Assembly: GCA_020852965.1 (NCBI GenBank)
Contig: JADYZV010000099.1
Coordinates: 1-64,000, forward strand
Source: Pirellulaceae bacterium
GTDB lineage: Bacteria > Planctomycetota > Planctomycetia > Pirellulales > Pirellulaceae
Direction of reading: 5' to 3'
Length of the DNA: 64,000 bases
The notes under the pieces were generated by a model that did no database searches, had not been told where the DNA came from, and worked only from the letters and a program-made list of their open reading frames with translations. Within the stretch, counting starts at the first letter, position 1. Every line of letters begins with the position of its first letter. This document shows, piece after piece, positions 27,389 to 35,537 of this stretch. A program made the translations under genes and the position numbers.

Positions 27389-28123
27389 GTGATGAACAGC
27401 GAACCACAGGGCGAAACAGGCTCACCCGATCGAACTCGACTAAGAATTCGCTTCACCAAGTGTGGAGACGTGCGCTGGATCAGTCACCGCGATTTGGCCC
27501 GAGTATGGGAGCGATTGCTGCGCCGCGCGGGATTGCAATTGGCCTTTAGCCAGGGCTTTCATCCCAAGCCCAGGATCAGCTTTCCTTCCGCGCTGGCATT
27601 GGGAATCGAAGCCCTCGACGAAGTGGTCGAGCTGGAAGTGCTGGGGATCGTCGAGCTCGAAGCGATCGATGCGGTGCTTCGGCGAGAAATGCCCGCAGGC
27701 ATGGAACTATTAGAGTTGCACGCTCTAAAAACTTCGCTGGGCAAGGCCAAGGTGCTGGGTGCCAGCTACCGCATCGCACACGGTCTGCCGGAGCAATCGA
27801 CCGAAGAGGATACGTCGCCTACCGGCCATGTGTCGTCGGTGGCCGACCTACGCCGTCGACTCGACACGATTCGGCAATTGGCCAGCTTAGATTTGGATCG
27901 TGAAGGGAAAACCATCCTTTGTCCAACCAACGACCCACATTTTGATGTGGGCGTCGAGCAGGAGTACTTTCTGTTCTCGATACCCAACGTGGCTCAAGGC
28001 TCGATTCGCCCGAGCGAATTGCTCACCCACGTCGGCTTGGGTCAACTACTCGAGGCGGGCGTTACGCTACAGCGTACAGCCGTCCATTTGCAGGAGCCCG
28101 CGCAAGTGCCGCTCCCCACCTAA
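27389..28123 (+). CDS. DUF2344 / TIGR03936 radical-SAM-associated protein
   Basis: A 244-residue protein of the TIGR03936 (DUF2344) family, usually found fused or next to a radical-SAM protein and next to RNase G/E. The signature is RIRFTKCGDVRWISHRDLAR, then LAFSQGFHPKPRISFPSALALG. It has no radical-SAM cysteines itself, and no radical-SAM partner lies beside it here. Function is not known; the neighbourhood suggests RNA or tRNA metabolism. GTG 27389 has GGAG eight bases upstream (the GGAG lies within the end of ptsI); an ATG follows immediately. Confidence 0.88.
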   Translation: MMNSEPQGETGSPDRTRLRIRFTKCGDVRWISHRDLARVWERLLRRAGLQLAFSQGFHPKPRISFPSALALGIEALDEVVELEVLGIVELEAIDAVLRREMPAGMELLELHALKTSLGKAKVLGASYRIAHGLPEQSTEEDTSPTGHVSSVADLRRRLDTIRQLASLDLDREGKTILCPTNDPHFDVGVEQEYFLFSIPNVAQGSIRPSELLTHVGLGQLLEAGVTLQRTAVHLQEPAQVPLPT

Positions 28124-28192
28124 ATACTTATCACAAAACCTCTCTCGCATGGCCACAGGCGTGCTTGTCGCCTTACTCAGGAACAAAAGAAT

Positions 28193-29884
28193 ATGAAAAA
28201 AGAAATGTTGATTAATGTATCGCAGCCGGAGGAATGCCGGATAGCGATTCTCGAAGACGGTGTGCTCGAAGAACTATACACCGAGCGTGCCAGTCAAAAC
28301 AACTTTGCGGGAAACATCTACAAGGGAAAGATCGTCAACCTCGAGCCGAGCATTCAAGCCGCCTTTGTCGACTTTGGAGTCGGTCGAAACGGATTTCTGC
28401 ACATCAGTGACGTCGAGCCTCAGTACTTCCGCCAAGCGGGCTATGACCCCGACGAGTGCATGGAAGGAAACATCCCCGGAGCCGATATCGACGACGGTGA
28501 TGACGGCAATGGCAATGGTGACGAAAGCGACGACGCGTCGAAAGGGCGAGGCAAACGCGATGACCGCAACGATCGTGGGCGCAAACGCAACACGCGCAAC
28601 CAACACAGCTCGCGGCCACGCTTCAAACCGCCGATTCAAGAGATCTTCCGTCGAGGTGACGAAGTCCTGGTGCAAGTTATTAAAGAAGGCATCGGAACCA
28701 AAGGCCCAACCCTATCGACCTATATCAGCATCCCGGGGCGATATCTGGTCCTCATGCCCGCGTTGGGGCGCGTCGGAGTCAGCCGTAAGATCGAAGACGA
28801 CAAACGCAGGCGTACGTTGCGCAATATGCTGTTAGAACTCAATCCACCCAAGGGGCTGGGCTTCATCGTTCGCACGGCCGGTCAAGAGCGGACGCAGCGC
28901 GAGCTATCGCGTGACATGGCCTATCTGGTGCGACTGTGGAAGGTATTGGTCAAACGAGTCAAGAACACTCCCTGCCCCGCCGACATCTACGCAGAAAGCG
29001 ATATGATCATTCGCACCATCCGCGATATCTTCACCGACGACATCGACACCATCGTGGTCGATGAAAAGGACGCCTACGAGCGCGCCAAAGAGTTCTTGCA
29101 ATTGACTATGCCACGCTACGTGAGTCGTTTGAAGCTCTACGACAGTCGCGAGCCGCTGTTTCACAAGTATGGCTTGGAGAAAGAGATCGCCAAGATCCAA
29201 CGGCGCACAGTGCCGCTCAAAGGTGGAGGTTCCATCGTCATCGATCCGACGGAAGCTCTGGTTGCTATCGATGTCAACAGTGGTTCATTCCGCACTGAAA
29301 AATCAGCCGAAGAAAACGCCTTTCAGCTCAATATGTCGGCCGCCCGTGAGATCGCTCGACAGCTTCGACTGCGTGATCTGGGTGGGGTGATCGTCAATGA
29401 CTTCATCGATATGCGCAGCGAGACACACCGCCGGAAAGTGGAACGCGCGCTGCACGACGCCATGCGCCGCGATCGAGCGCGAACTAAAGTGCTGCGCACC
29501 AGTCCGTTTGGTTTGATCGAGATGACGCGACAGCGGATTCGACCAAGCCTAAAACGTAGCGTCTATGAAGACTGTCCCTGCTGCCAAGGCCGCGCGGTCG
29601 TCAAGACTGGCGAGAGCATGGCTATTGAAGTCGTGCGCGTTTTGATGATGGCTTGCCAGCAGCCCAAGGCTTGCCGAGTGACGATTCGAGTCAATGATAA
29701 AGTCTCTGCCTACTTGAACAACAAGAAACGTCGTGACGTAGTCCAAATTGAAGAGTCCAGCGGTGTGGCCATTCAAATCCTCGGCAGTGAAGCCCTATTT
29801 CCCGAGCATTTTGAATGTGACTGCCGCGACGCCGAAGGAAATCTGATAGCCCTGCCATTCCTCGAAGATATGGGGTCGAAGTAG
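28193..29884 (+). CDS. rng: Ribonuclease G/E family endoribonuclease
   Basis: A 563-residue RNase G/E catalytic protein acting in rRNA maturation and mRNA decay. It begins MLINVSQPEECRIAILEDG, typical of the family, and has an S1 domain, the metal-binding aspartates Asp360 (VAIDVNSG) and Asp403 (VNDFIDM), and the zinc-link CPCC motif. It lacks the long C-terminal degradosome scaffold of E. coli RNase E. Unusually, residues about 80-148 form a Gly/Asp-rich then Lys/Arg/Asn-rich low-complexity insertion inside the S1 domain. It is the last gene of the hpf-pts series. Confidence 0.95.
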   Translation: MKKEMLINVSQPEECRIAILEDGVLEELYTERASQNNFAGNIYKGKIVNLEPSIQAAFVDFGVGRNGFLHISDVEPQYFRQAGYDPDECMEGNIPGADIDDGDDGNGNGDESDDASKGRGKRDDRNDRGRKRNTRNQHSSRPRFKPPIQEIFRRGDEVLVQVIKEGIGTKGPTLSTYISIPGRYLVLMPALGRVGVSRKIEDDKRRRTLRNMLLELNPPKGLGFIVRTAGQERTQRELSRDMAYLVRLWKVLVKRVKNTPCPADIYAESDMIIRTIRDIFTDDIDTIVVDEKDAYERAKEFLQLTMPRYVSRLKLYDSREPLFHKYGLEKEIAKIQRRTVPLKGGGSIVIDPTEALVAIDVNSGSFRTEKSAEENAFQLNMSAAREIARQLRLRDLGGVIVNDFIDMRSETHRRKVERALHDAMRRDRARTKVLRTSPFGLIEMTRQRIRPSLKRSVYEDCPCCQGRAVVKTGESMAIEVVRVLMMACQQPKACRVTIRVNDKVSAYLNNKKRRDVVQIEESSGVAIQILGSEALFPEHFECDCRDAEGNLIALPFLEDMGSK

Positions 29885-29955
29885 TGAGACTTGAGACCTG
29901 AGGAGCAGCGCGGCAAAAGTTGCTTTTGACAATGTTCGCTGAGCGCAGTTGAGCT

Positions 29956-30060
29956 CCTCCGTGTTCTCTGTGCCTCTGTAGTTTCAATTTCCTGTCGAGT
30001 GAGCCAAACAACGACGATGCGTTTCGTTTTTGAAACACAGAGTCACGGAGTTCACAGAGA
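29956..30060. repeat. Imperfect inverted repeat downstream of rng
   Basis: The sequence around 29956-29988 (CTCCGTGTTCTCTGTGCCTC, then TGTAGTTTCAA) is related to the reverse complement of 30029-30060 (about 80 percent by eye). Motifs of the type CTCTGTGxCTCTGTG are repeated within each arm. Its place between rng and the next gene fits a terminator or a dispersed repeat; there is no clear T-run. Confidence 0.5.
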
Positions 30061-30119
30061 TATGTTTTCGGAAACAATCGTTGCCTGTACATAATTAATT
30101 TCAATCTTTAAGCCTCTGT

Positions 30120-31136
30120 ATGAGACAAATACTGGTAACCGGCACGGCTGGATTCATTGGCTTCCACTTGGCAAAGGCTTTGCTGGCGGCGGGGGAACAA
30201 GTCGTTGGGGTGGACAATCTCAACCCCTACTACAACGTCCAGCTCAAACGGGATCGACTCCAACAGCTCGACGGGCTGCCTGGCTTTACGCAACTTGAGT
30301 TCGATTTGTCCAATCGCCAGGCTGTCGCGAGACTGTTTGCCGAACGCCGCTTTGACCGCGTGGTGCATTTGGCCGCGCAGGCGGGTGTGCGCTATTCGCT
30401 GACCAACCCACAGGCCTATGTCGACAGCAATCTGGTCGCATTTGTCAATCTGCTCGAAGGCTGTCGAAATTCGGAGGTTGGACATCTGCTCTATGCCAGC
30501 AGCAGTAGCGTTTATGGAGCCAACAAACAACAACCCTTTTCGACCCATCACAACGTCGATCACCCCTTGAGTCTCTACGCAGCGACCAAGAAGGCCAACG
30601 AGCTGATGGCCCATACCTACAGCCATCTGTATCAATTGCCGACAACCGGCTTGCGGTTCTTCACCGTCTATGGTCCGTGGGGTCGCCCTGACATGGCGGC
30701 TTATCTGTTCACGAAAGCCATCTTCGAAGAGCGTCCCATCGACGTCTTCAACCATGGGGACATGCGCCGCGACTTTACCTACATCGATGACATTACCCAG
30801 GCGCTCGTGGGCTTGATCGACGTGCTAGCTGAACCGACGAGCGACTTCGATGCCAGCCATCCCGATCCGAGCAGCAGCCCTACGGCGCCCTATCGCCTTT
30901 ACAACATCGGCAATAATCAGCCCGAATCGCTCGAACACTTCATCGAAGTGCTCGAGACCTGTATCGGACGCAAAGCGCTGAAGAACTATCTCGATCTGCA
31001 ACCGGGCGATGTGGTGGAGACCTATGCGGACATCAGCGATTTAGAACGCCACATCGGCTTTCGCCCCACGACCAGCATCGAACAAGGCTTGGCACATTTC
31101 GTGAATTGGTATCGCGCCTATCACTTGACCGTGTGA
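30120..31136 (+). CDS. NAD-dependent epimerase, UDP-glucuronate 4-epimerase-like
   Basis: A 338-residue extended SDR. The NAD-binding motif TGTAGFIGFHLA starts at residue 7; the catalytic residues are in YASSSSVYG and YAATKKANE. The combination VDNLNPYYNVQLKRDRL and YGPWGRPDMA is typical of UDP-glucuronate 4-epimerases, which make UDP-galacturonate for surface polysaccharides. ATG start. It stands alone with no polysaccharide cluster beside it. UDP-galactose/UDP-glucose epimerase is a less likely alternative. Confidence 0.9.
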   Translation: MRQILVTGTAGFIGFHLAKALLAAGEQVVGVDNLNPYYNVQLKRDRLQQLDGLPGFTQLEFDLSNRQAVARLFAERRFDRVVHLAAQAGVRYSLTNPQAYVDSNLVAFVNLLEGCRNSEVGHLLYASSSSVYGANKQQPFSTHHNVDHPLSLYAATKKANELMAHTYSHLYQLPTTGLRFFTVYGPWGRPDMAAYLFTKAIFEERPIDVFNHGDMRRDFTYIDDITQALVGLIDVLAEPTSDFDASHPDPSSSPTAPYRLYNIGNNQPESLEHFIEVLETCIGRKALKNYLDLQPGDVVETYADISDLERHIGFRPTTSIEQGLAHFVNWYRAYHLTV

Positions 31137-31186
31137 ACCAAGAAGCGACGACCCACCGAAGGAACGATCGGCGACGGTCGTGCGAA

Positions 31187-31621
31187 CTATTCACCAGCCC
31201 AATAGTCGACGACGAGCACCTTTTCCAGGTGTGGCTTGAGCGTGGCGCCAAAGGCCTTGTGAGCTGGATGCGGAAGGTAGGCATCGCGATCCGCCTCGCT
31301 CTTGAAGGTTAGCAAAAAACAGTGCGTGAAGCCATCTGACAATCCTTCAGGACTGTTGTCGGTGCCGTACTCAAAGGCAGCGATGGCCGGAATCTTGCTA
31401 GGCAGAGCTTTGAATTCAGCGATGATGTGCTGCACATCCTCCGTCGAGGCGGAGTCTTTAAACTGAAACATGACTACGTGTCGCAGCAGTTTGGCTTGCT
31501 TGTCGGCAGCCGTGGGGCGATCGCTCATGTTCAAGTAGACGGCTCCAGCAACAGCGAAGGCAATTGTTAAAACAAAGAATTTGGTGAATCGCGGACAGCA
31601 AGACATCTGGATGGCTTTCAT
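31187..31621 (-). CDS. Dabb family (stress-responsive A/B barrel) protein with N-terminal membrane helix
   Basis: A 144-residue protein with an N-terminal hydrophobic stretch (FTKFFVLTIAFAVAGAVYL), probably a signal anchor, followed by a Dabb domain (LLRHVVMFQFKDSASTEDVQ, then FEYGTDNSPEGLSDGFTHCFLLTF). Family members are small dimeric alpha-beta barrels of varied roles. ATG 31621 is chosen, with ATG 31606 also possible; the longer frame upstream runs through two repeat hairpins and is not protein-like. A secreted form appears common in planctomycetes; the substrate is unknown. Confidence 0.8.
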   Translation of the reverse strand: MKAIQMSCCPRFTKFFVLTIAFAVAGAVYLNMSDRPTAADKQAKLLRHVVMFQFKDSASTEDVQHIIAEFKALPSKIPAIAAFEYGTDNSPEGLSDGFTHCFLLTFKSEADRDAYLPHPAHKAFGATLKPHLEKVLVVDYWAGE

Positions 31622-31629
31622 TAAATGAA

Positions 31630-31679
31630 CACGTTGGTCCCCCAGCGTGATTAAAGTAGCACGTTGGTCCCCCAACGTG
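31630..31679. repeat. GGTCCCC hairpin repeats, family B (two copies)
   Basis: Two 20-base hairpins in direct orientation, 31630-31649 and 31660-31679, each an 8-base stem with loop TCCC (CACGTTGG-TCCC-CCAACGTG in the second; the first has one wobble pair). They lie just upstream of the Dabb gene start. Confidence 0.8.
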
Positions 31680-31721
31680 ATTGAGTCGACTTTCGGTGGA
31701 GTCCACCGAGCTGCGTTAATA

Positions 31722-32852
31722 CTAGCGTTTTTCTTTTGCCAGTTGGCGGAAGTAGCCTTCAATGACTTCGCGATAGTGGCTGGGAAGCTCCTCCGTTAGC
31801 CGCTGCAATGACTCTTGACGCTGGGCGGGCGGAAGATTCCCCCAGCCCGAGCGGTCACCGTTGTCACGATTGTCCACGTCGCCTGGGCCACGACCACCAG
31901 CGATTTGGCTGTCGTCCATCGGCTTCATTTGAGCCGGTGAGGGCGAGCCGGATGGTTGCTGTTGCTGCTGCATCTGCTGTTGCATCTGCTCTTCAATTTT
32001 CTCGATGAGCTTATCGAGCTTATCAACAATTTGCTGCTCTTGGTCGCGGACTCGCGTCCCCGCACGCCCTAGATCCAGGCGACGATGAACGTCCTGCATG
32101 AGCCGAGCGACTTCATCCAAGCTGTCTTCGGCGAGCGGTTCGATGTCGGCAGCGATCAGCTTGCCAACGATTGCAAAGCGACTGGGAAGTTCGCTTTCCC
32201 GCTCCAGCAATAACTTCACATTGGCTAGGCACTCGTCCTTCTTCAGCAGATGGTGCTCTGCGGCGGCCCGATAGAACAATAAAGTAGCTGGATCACAGAC
32301 GGTGGAGGTCTCCAAGCCGGAGAGCGATTCGAGCGATTCGTCGTATAACTTGCGCTGGCCGAAACTGCGACCGCAAGCCAACCGAACGGTGTCCTGCAGC
32401 CAGCCCGGTACGTCGCTGCTCAGCCATGTCAGCTTGCCAGGATAGACTGAGTCCGCCGTGGTGGAGCGCAATTGAGCATTCAATTCAGCGATGCGAGGCT
32501 CGATTAGCCCCCCGACATCGAGCAAGCGATCGAGCAGAGCGGGCCCCCGGTCGGCGCTCTCGGTTTCTTTCCAAAACAGCTCGACCTGCTGTCGCAATTC
32601 CGGCGAGGCAGCGTGCTGGTCAAGGAAGCTGAGCAATTGCTGTTCGTAGACAGCCACGTCGGGCCAATTCCACGATGCGGTCTTCTGAAGGCCATCGGCA
32701 CCCGTGGCTTGCGGCACGGCCCGAGTGATTCGGTCGTCGTCGGCTGCTTGGGGGGCGGCAGCCGCCGCTGCCAGTTTCATGCTCAGCGACAACCACAAGG
32801 CAAACTGAATGGCGTGGGCGGTCTGGCGAAAACATCGTGTTGTGTCGCGCAT
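31722..32852 (-). CDS. Exported hypothetical protein with coiled-coil/Gln-rich region
   Basis: A 376-residue product of unknown family. ATG 32852 has a GGAG about ten bases before it. The N-terminus is hydrophobic (AIQFALWLSLSMKLAAAAAA), probably a signal peptide. A helical, repeat-like middle part contains YDESLESLSGLE and LLFYRAAAEHHLLKKDECLANVKLLL, which is TPR-like. A long helix with many Gln residues (LIEKIEEQMQQQMQQQQQ) suggests a coiled coil, and the C-terminus ends SHYREVIEGYFRQLAKEK. The last element (LTEELPSHYREVIEGYFRQL) is common at the ends of planctomycete proteins associated with VWA/BatA-like systems. Function unknown. Confidence 0.7.
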   Translation of the reverse strand: MRDTTRCFRQTAHAIQFALWLSLSMKLAAAAAAPQAADDDRITRAVPQATGADGLQKTASWNWPDVAVYEQQLLSFLDQHAASPELRQQVELFWKETESADRGPALLDRLLDVGGLIEPRIAELNAQLRSTTADSVYPGKLTWLSSDVPGWLQDTVRLACGRSFGQRKLYDESLESLSGLETSTVCDPATLLFYRAAAEHHLLKKDECLANVKLLLERESELPSRFAIVGKLIAADIEPLAEDSLDEVARLMQDVHRRLDLGRAGTRVRDQEQQIVDKLDKLIEKIEEQMQQQMQQQQQPSGSPSPAQMKPMDDSQIAGGRGPGDVDNRDNGDRSGWGNLPPAQRQESLQRLTEELPSHYREVIEGYFRQLAKEKR

Positions 32853-33261
32853 ACTCTTTAAACTCCAAATGCAAACCGAATCTCCCACCGAGGCTGCGAT
32901 CGCCATACTGCGCAACTCGACCGTCTGGCGACGGTGGCTACCGAGGTAGGGTGGCTACCGAGCAAGAGTAGCTGCCGACGAGTACGAGGCGAAGCCTTTT
33001 AACGGGTAGTGAAAGAGATATAGTGCTCCCATTGTAGCTGGGAAAGGCGACTTTGGCCCGATCGCGGATGATCGGCAAGTAGGTTTTACGCCTTCCCGCG
33101 TGAGGATTCTAGCGGAAAATGCATGTCGGCTACCCCGGATTCCGCACTTTGCGTAAAAAAGTTCCTTTGGATTCGGTGCTAGCTCCCGTTGAGCTGCTTG
33201 GGCAAAGCGGTTAAACCTAACGGCTCATTGCGCGACCTCAACTTGTATAAGTATTATCCAC
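32853..33261. other. Spacer between divergent genes with one family C hairpin
   Basis: Gene-free 409 bases. At 32920-32935 lies the hairpin ACCGTC-TGGC-GACGGT (the reverse-strand form of the GCCA-loop family), followed by two GTGGCTACCGAG-like copies near 32935-32962. The remainder must hold the promoters of the unknown minus-strand gene and of the FabZ gene; no convincing promoter boxes could be assigned. Confidence 0.5.
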
Positions 33262-33741
33262 ATGAGATTTCTCCAGCTTGATAAGATTACTTTGTTGGAA
33301 CCAGGGGCCAGAATCGAAGCCTATCGGACACTTAGGGCAAATGAAGACTACTTGCAGGACCATTTCCCGCGTTTCCCCGTCATGCCGGGCGTGCTGATGC
33401 TCGAAGCCCTGTTTCAAGCTGCGGCGATATTAGTGCGTGCAACCGAGGAATATCGTTCGGGTTTGGTGTTGCTTCGCGAAGCAAAAAACGTCAAATTTGC
33501 AGACTTCCTGCAGCCAGGACAAACCTTGAAGATCTCGGCACAGATTGTAAAGGCCGAAGGCCCCCAATTCGTGGTAAAAGCCACAGGCTTCAAGGGGGAT
33601 ACGACGGCCGTTTCCGGACGTTTGATCATCGACTGCCAACAGAACGTCGATGGACATCCGGACGTGATCGACCAATTGGCGGCTAAGTACATTCGAGATT
33701 TGGCCGAACAACTGCAGGGGGCCGCTATTGTGCGGCGTTAA
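33262..33741 (+). CDS. 3-hydroxyacyl-ACP dehydratase, FabZ-like
   Basis: A 159-residue hot-dog-fold dehydratase. The FabZ active-site block is DHFPRFPVMPGVLMLEAL, with His34 and Glu48 as the catalytic pair. It should remove water from 3-hydroxyacyl-ACP in fatty-acid elongation. The gene heads a tight run with an acyl carrier protein (33836) and a second hot-dog protein (34219), so the three probably work together. A dedicated side pathway, rather than the main FAS II set, is possible because no fabD, fabG or fabH lies next to them. Confidence 0.9.
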   Translation: MRFLQLDKITLLEPGARIEAYRTLRANEDYLQDHFPRFPVMPGVLMLEALFQAAAILVRATEEYRSGLVLLREAKNVKFADFLQPGQTLKISAQIVKAEGPQFVVKATGFKGDTTAVSGRLIIDCQQNVDGHPDVIDQLAAKYIRDLAEQLQGAAIVRR

Positions 33742-33835
33742 GATAGCTATAATCTCCCACATTGCTGGGACTCGGGATTCTGTGGCTGACGCCCGGAATC
33801 GAGCACTCATTCGACTTTAGTAGGACAAAACAACG

Positions 33836-34216
33836 ATGGCGAGTTCGGAAGAAGTATTCGAGAAGGTACAAGCGGCGCTGGTGGACGCATTGGGCGTTGA
33901 AGAGGACGAAGTGACTCCGGAAGCGACCATGGTCGGCGACTTGGGTGCCGAGTCGATCGACTTCCTAGATATCGTCTTCAAGCTGGAAAAAGCTTTTGCT
34001 ATCAACATTCCGCGCGAAGAGCTGTTCCCAGATGACATTTTGACCAATGCGGAATATGTCAAGGATGGAAAAGTGACCGACCAAGGAATCGCCGAGCTCA
34101 AAGCGCGATTACCCTGGGCCAACCTAAGTCGCTTTGAAAGCAACCCGCGCGTGCAAGACTTCGGTAATTTGCTCACCGTCAACGATTTGTGCCGCTATGT
34201 CGAGAGAAAATTGTAG
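33836..34216 (+). CDS. Acyl carrier protein, C-terminally extended
   Basis: A 126-residue acyl carrier protein. The phosphopantetheine attachment site is Ser40 in GDLGAESIDFLDIVF, and the start (EVFEKVQAALVDALGVEEDEV) is classic ACP. Normal ACPs have about 78 residues; here the extra 45 residues include an insertion and a C-terminal part ending FGNLLTVNDLCRYVERKL, which looks like the last ACP helix moved outward. The next gene starts two bases after the stop codon, so translation is coupled. It likely carries acyl chains for the flanking dehydratases. Confidence 0.9.
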   Translation: MASSEEVFEKVQAALVDALGVEEDEVTPEATMVGDLGAESIDFLDIVFKLEKAFAINIPREELFPDDILTNAEYVKDGKVTDQGIAELKARLPWANLSRFESNPRVQDFGNLLTVNDLCRYVERKL

Positions 34217-34218
34217 TC

Positions 34219-34761
34219 ATGCGCTGGTTTTGGATCGATCGATTCGACAAGTTCGTCGTCGGCCAAGAAGCGGTTACGGTTAAGAACGTAACGCTCGGCG
34301 AAGAGCCGCTGGACGATTACCTACCGGGCTACCCACACTACCCCCATTCCCTGATTATCGAAGGAATGGCACAGACCGGCGGGCTTCTACTGGCTCAAAT
34401 CCAGGAATTCCAACAACGCGTGGTGCTGGCCAAAGTAACCAAGGCGCTGTTTCACCGCATGGTTGGCCCCGGCGATCAGCTCCGCCTGACCGCGCGCGTC
34501 TTGAGTTTGCAGGACGATGGGGCCATCGTCCAAGGGAGCGTGGAAGTCGACGAGCAGCCACAAGCCGAAATGGAGCTGACGTTTGCTTTTCTCGATCAAT
34601 CGTTCAGTGATAAACCATTTTTCATCCCAGGCGACCTTTGTCGTATTTTGCGGACGCTCAAGCTATTTGCTGTCGGCGTACATCCCGACGGCACACCCAT
34701 CCAAATTCCGCAGCACATGCTCGACGGCGAGTACGAATTGCTAACCGGCGAAGTGACCTAG
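34219..34761 (+). CDS. FabZ/FabA-like hot-dog protein lacking the catalytic histidine
   Basis: A 180-residue hot-dog protein. The active-site region reads DDYLPGYPHYPHSLIIEGMA, followed by QTGGLLLAQ: aligned with FabZ (DHFPxxPxxPGxLxxEAxAQ), the catalytic His position is Tyr34 and the conserved Gly is His43, while Glu48 is kept. It may therefore be a non-dehydrating acyl-binding partner or use another residue. ATG 34219 starts two bases after the ACP stop. An extra C-terminal part of about 40 residues (IPGDLCRILRTLKLF onward) is not part of a basic FabZ. Confidence 0.8.
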   Translation: MRWFWIDRFDKFVVGQEAVTVKNVTLGEEPLDDYLPGYPHYPHSLIIEGMAQTGGLLLAQIQEFQQRVVLAKVTKALFHRMVGPGDQLRLTARVLSLQDDGAIVQGSVEVDEQPQAEMELTFAFLDQSFSDKPFFIPGDLCRILRTLKLFAVGVHPDGTPIQIPQHMLDGEYELLTGEVT

Positions 34762-34763
34762 CG

Positions 34764-35033
34764 TTACTCATCGTCTGCCGGCGGCGGAGTGAACTTGGGT
34801 GCCGTCGGCTCGATTCGCTCGACCTCATCCGGGGTAAACTTCGGCTTTACTTGCGATGTGGGCTCGGGGCGGTCCCAGTCACGAAATTCGCGTTGGAAAT
34901 CGTCCACCTTGCGACGCAAATCACGATAGGTACCTCCAAAATTGCGCGCAACATCTGGAAGCTTGCTGCCAAATAACATCAGCGCAATGATGCCGATGAG
35001 CAGCATTTCGGTGTAACCCAAGCTTGAAAACAT
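34764..35033 (-). CDS. TatA/TatB-like twin-arginine translocase subunit
   Basis: An 89-residue protein with the TatA plan: short N-terminus, one membrane helix (MLLIGIIALMLFGSKLPD), a hinge FG motif and an amphipathic helix (RNFGGTYRDLRRKVDDF), then a Pro/Glu-rich tail. It starts four bases after the stop of the other TatA-like gene. The longer tail and less Ser-rich amphipathic helix could mean a TatB role. TatA/B pairs guide folded RR-signal proteins to TatC; no tatC is in the window, but the DUF1501 protein shows a matching signal. Confidence 0.88.
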   Translation of the reverse strand: MFSSLGYTEMLLIGIIALMLFGSKLPDVARNFGGTYRDLRRKVDDFQREFRDWDRPEPTSQVKPKFTPDEVERIEPTAPKFTPPPADDE

Positions 35034-35037
35034 GAGA

Positions 35038-35217
35038 TTACTCTTTCGAGTCGTCTTCGAGCTTCTTGTCGTCGACGACAGGGTCTTTCATGCCAGCCTT
35101 GAATTCATTGGCGCTACGGCCAAGGTTTCGCATTAGACTGGGCAAGCGAGCGCTGCCGAAAATCAGGAGAGCGATGACCATGAAGATCATCAATTCTTGC
35201 ATACCGAGACCAAACAT
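35038..35217 (-). CDS. TatA-like twin-arginine translocase subunit
   Basis: A 59-residue TatA-type protein: MFGLGMQELMIFMVIALLIF, then GSARLPSLMRNLGRSANEFK. This contains the polar Glu8 before the membrane helix, the FG hinge and an amphipathic helix. The frame is open further upstream to 35283, but ATG 35217 begins exactly at the family N-terminus and gives the usual short length. It forms an operon with the second TatA-like gene downstream. Confidence 0.9.
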   Translation of the reverse strand: MFGLGMQELMIFMVIALLIFGSARLPSLMRNLGRSANEFKAGMKDPVVDDKKLEDDSKE

Positions 35218-35375
35218 TGCAAACACCAGTGTTAGGTAGAAATCAGGTGCTCGAAAGGGCGAAAGCGGGTCAGTCCCTCTCACCGTGAAAGTACTGCCGG
35301 AACCTCTGCCGAGCGATTTGGCTAGACACTATTCTAAAGCGGCGGTCGGTGGCCGTCAAACCGACCACCGAAATT

Positions 35376-35424
35376 GTTCTTGGTTCTTGGTGCTTGGTTC
35401 TTGGTGCTTGGTGCTTGGTGCTTG
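35376..35424. repeat. Heptamer tandem repeat
   Basis: Seven consecutive 7-base units of the types TTCTTGG and TGCTTGG (phase-shifted), exactly 49 bases. Simple-sequence tract in a spacer; may vary in copy number between strains. Confidence 0.85.
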
Positions 35425-35500
35425 CGCGCTCAAGAAATGCGAATCAGGCGTATTGGCGTTAGCCAAATTTCCGACGCGATCATCCTCGGTCAATGCTTAA

Positions 35501-35537
35501 AACCCAGATTTTTCATGACCAGCAGCACCATCTAAGG
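35501..35537. repeat. Diverged copy of the 12562 element end
   Basis: AACCCAGATTTTTCATGACC and the following AGCAGC...TAAGG line up with AACCCGGATTACTCATAACC and CGCAGC...CAAGG at 12562-12597. No matching opposite arm was seen nearby, so it looks like a solo relic. Confidence 0.5.
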
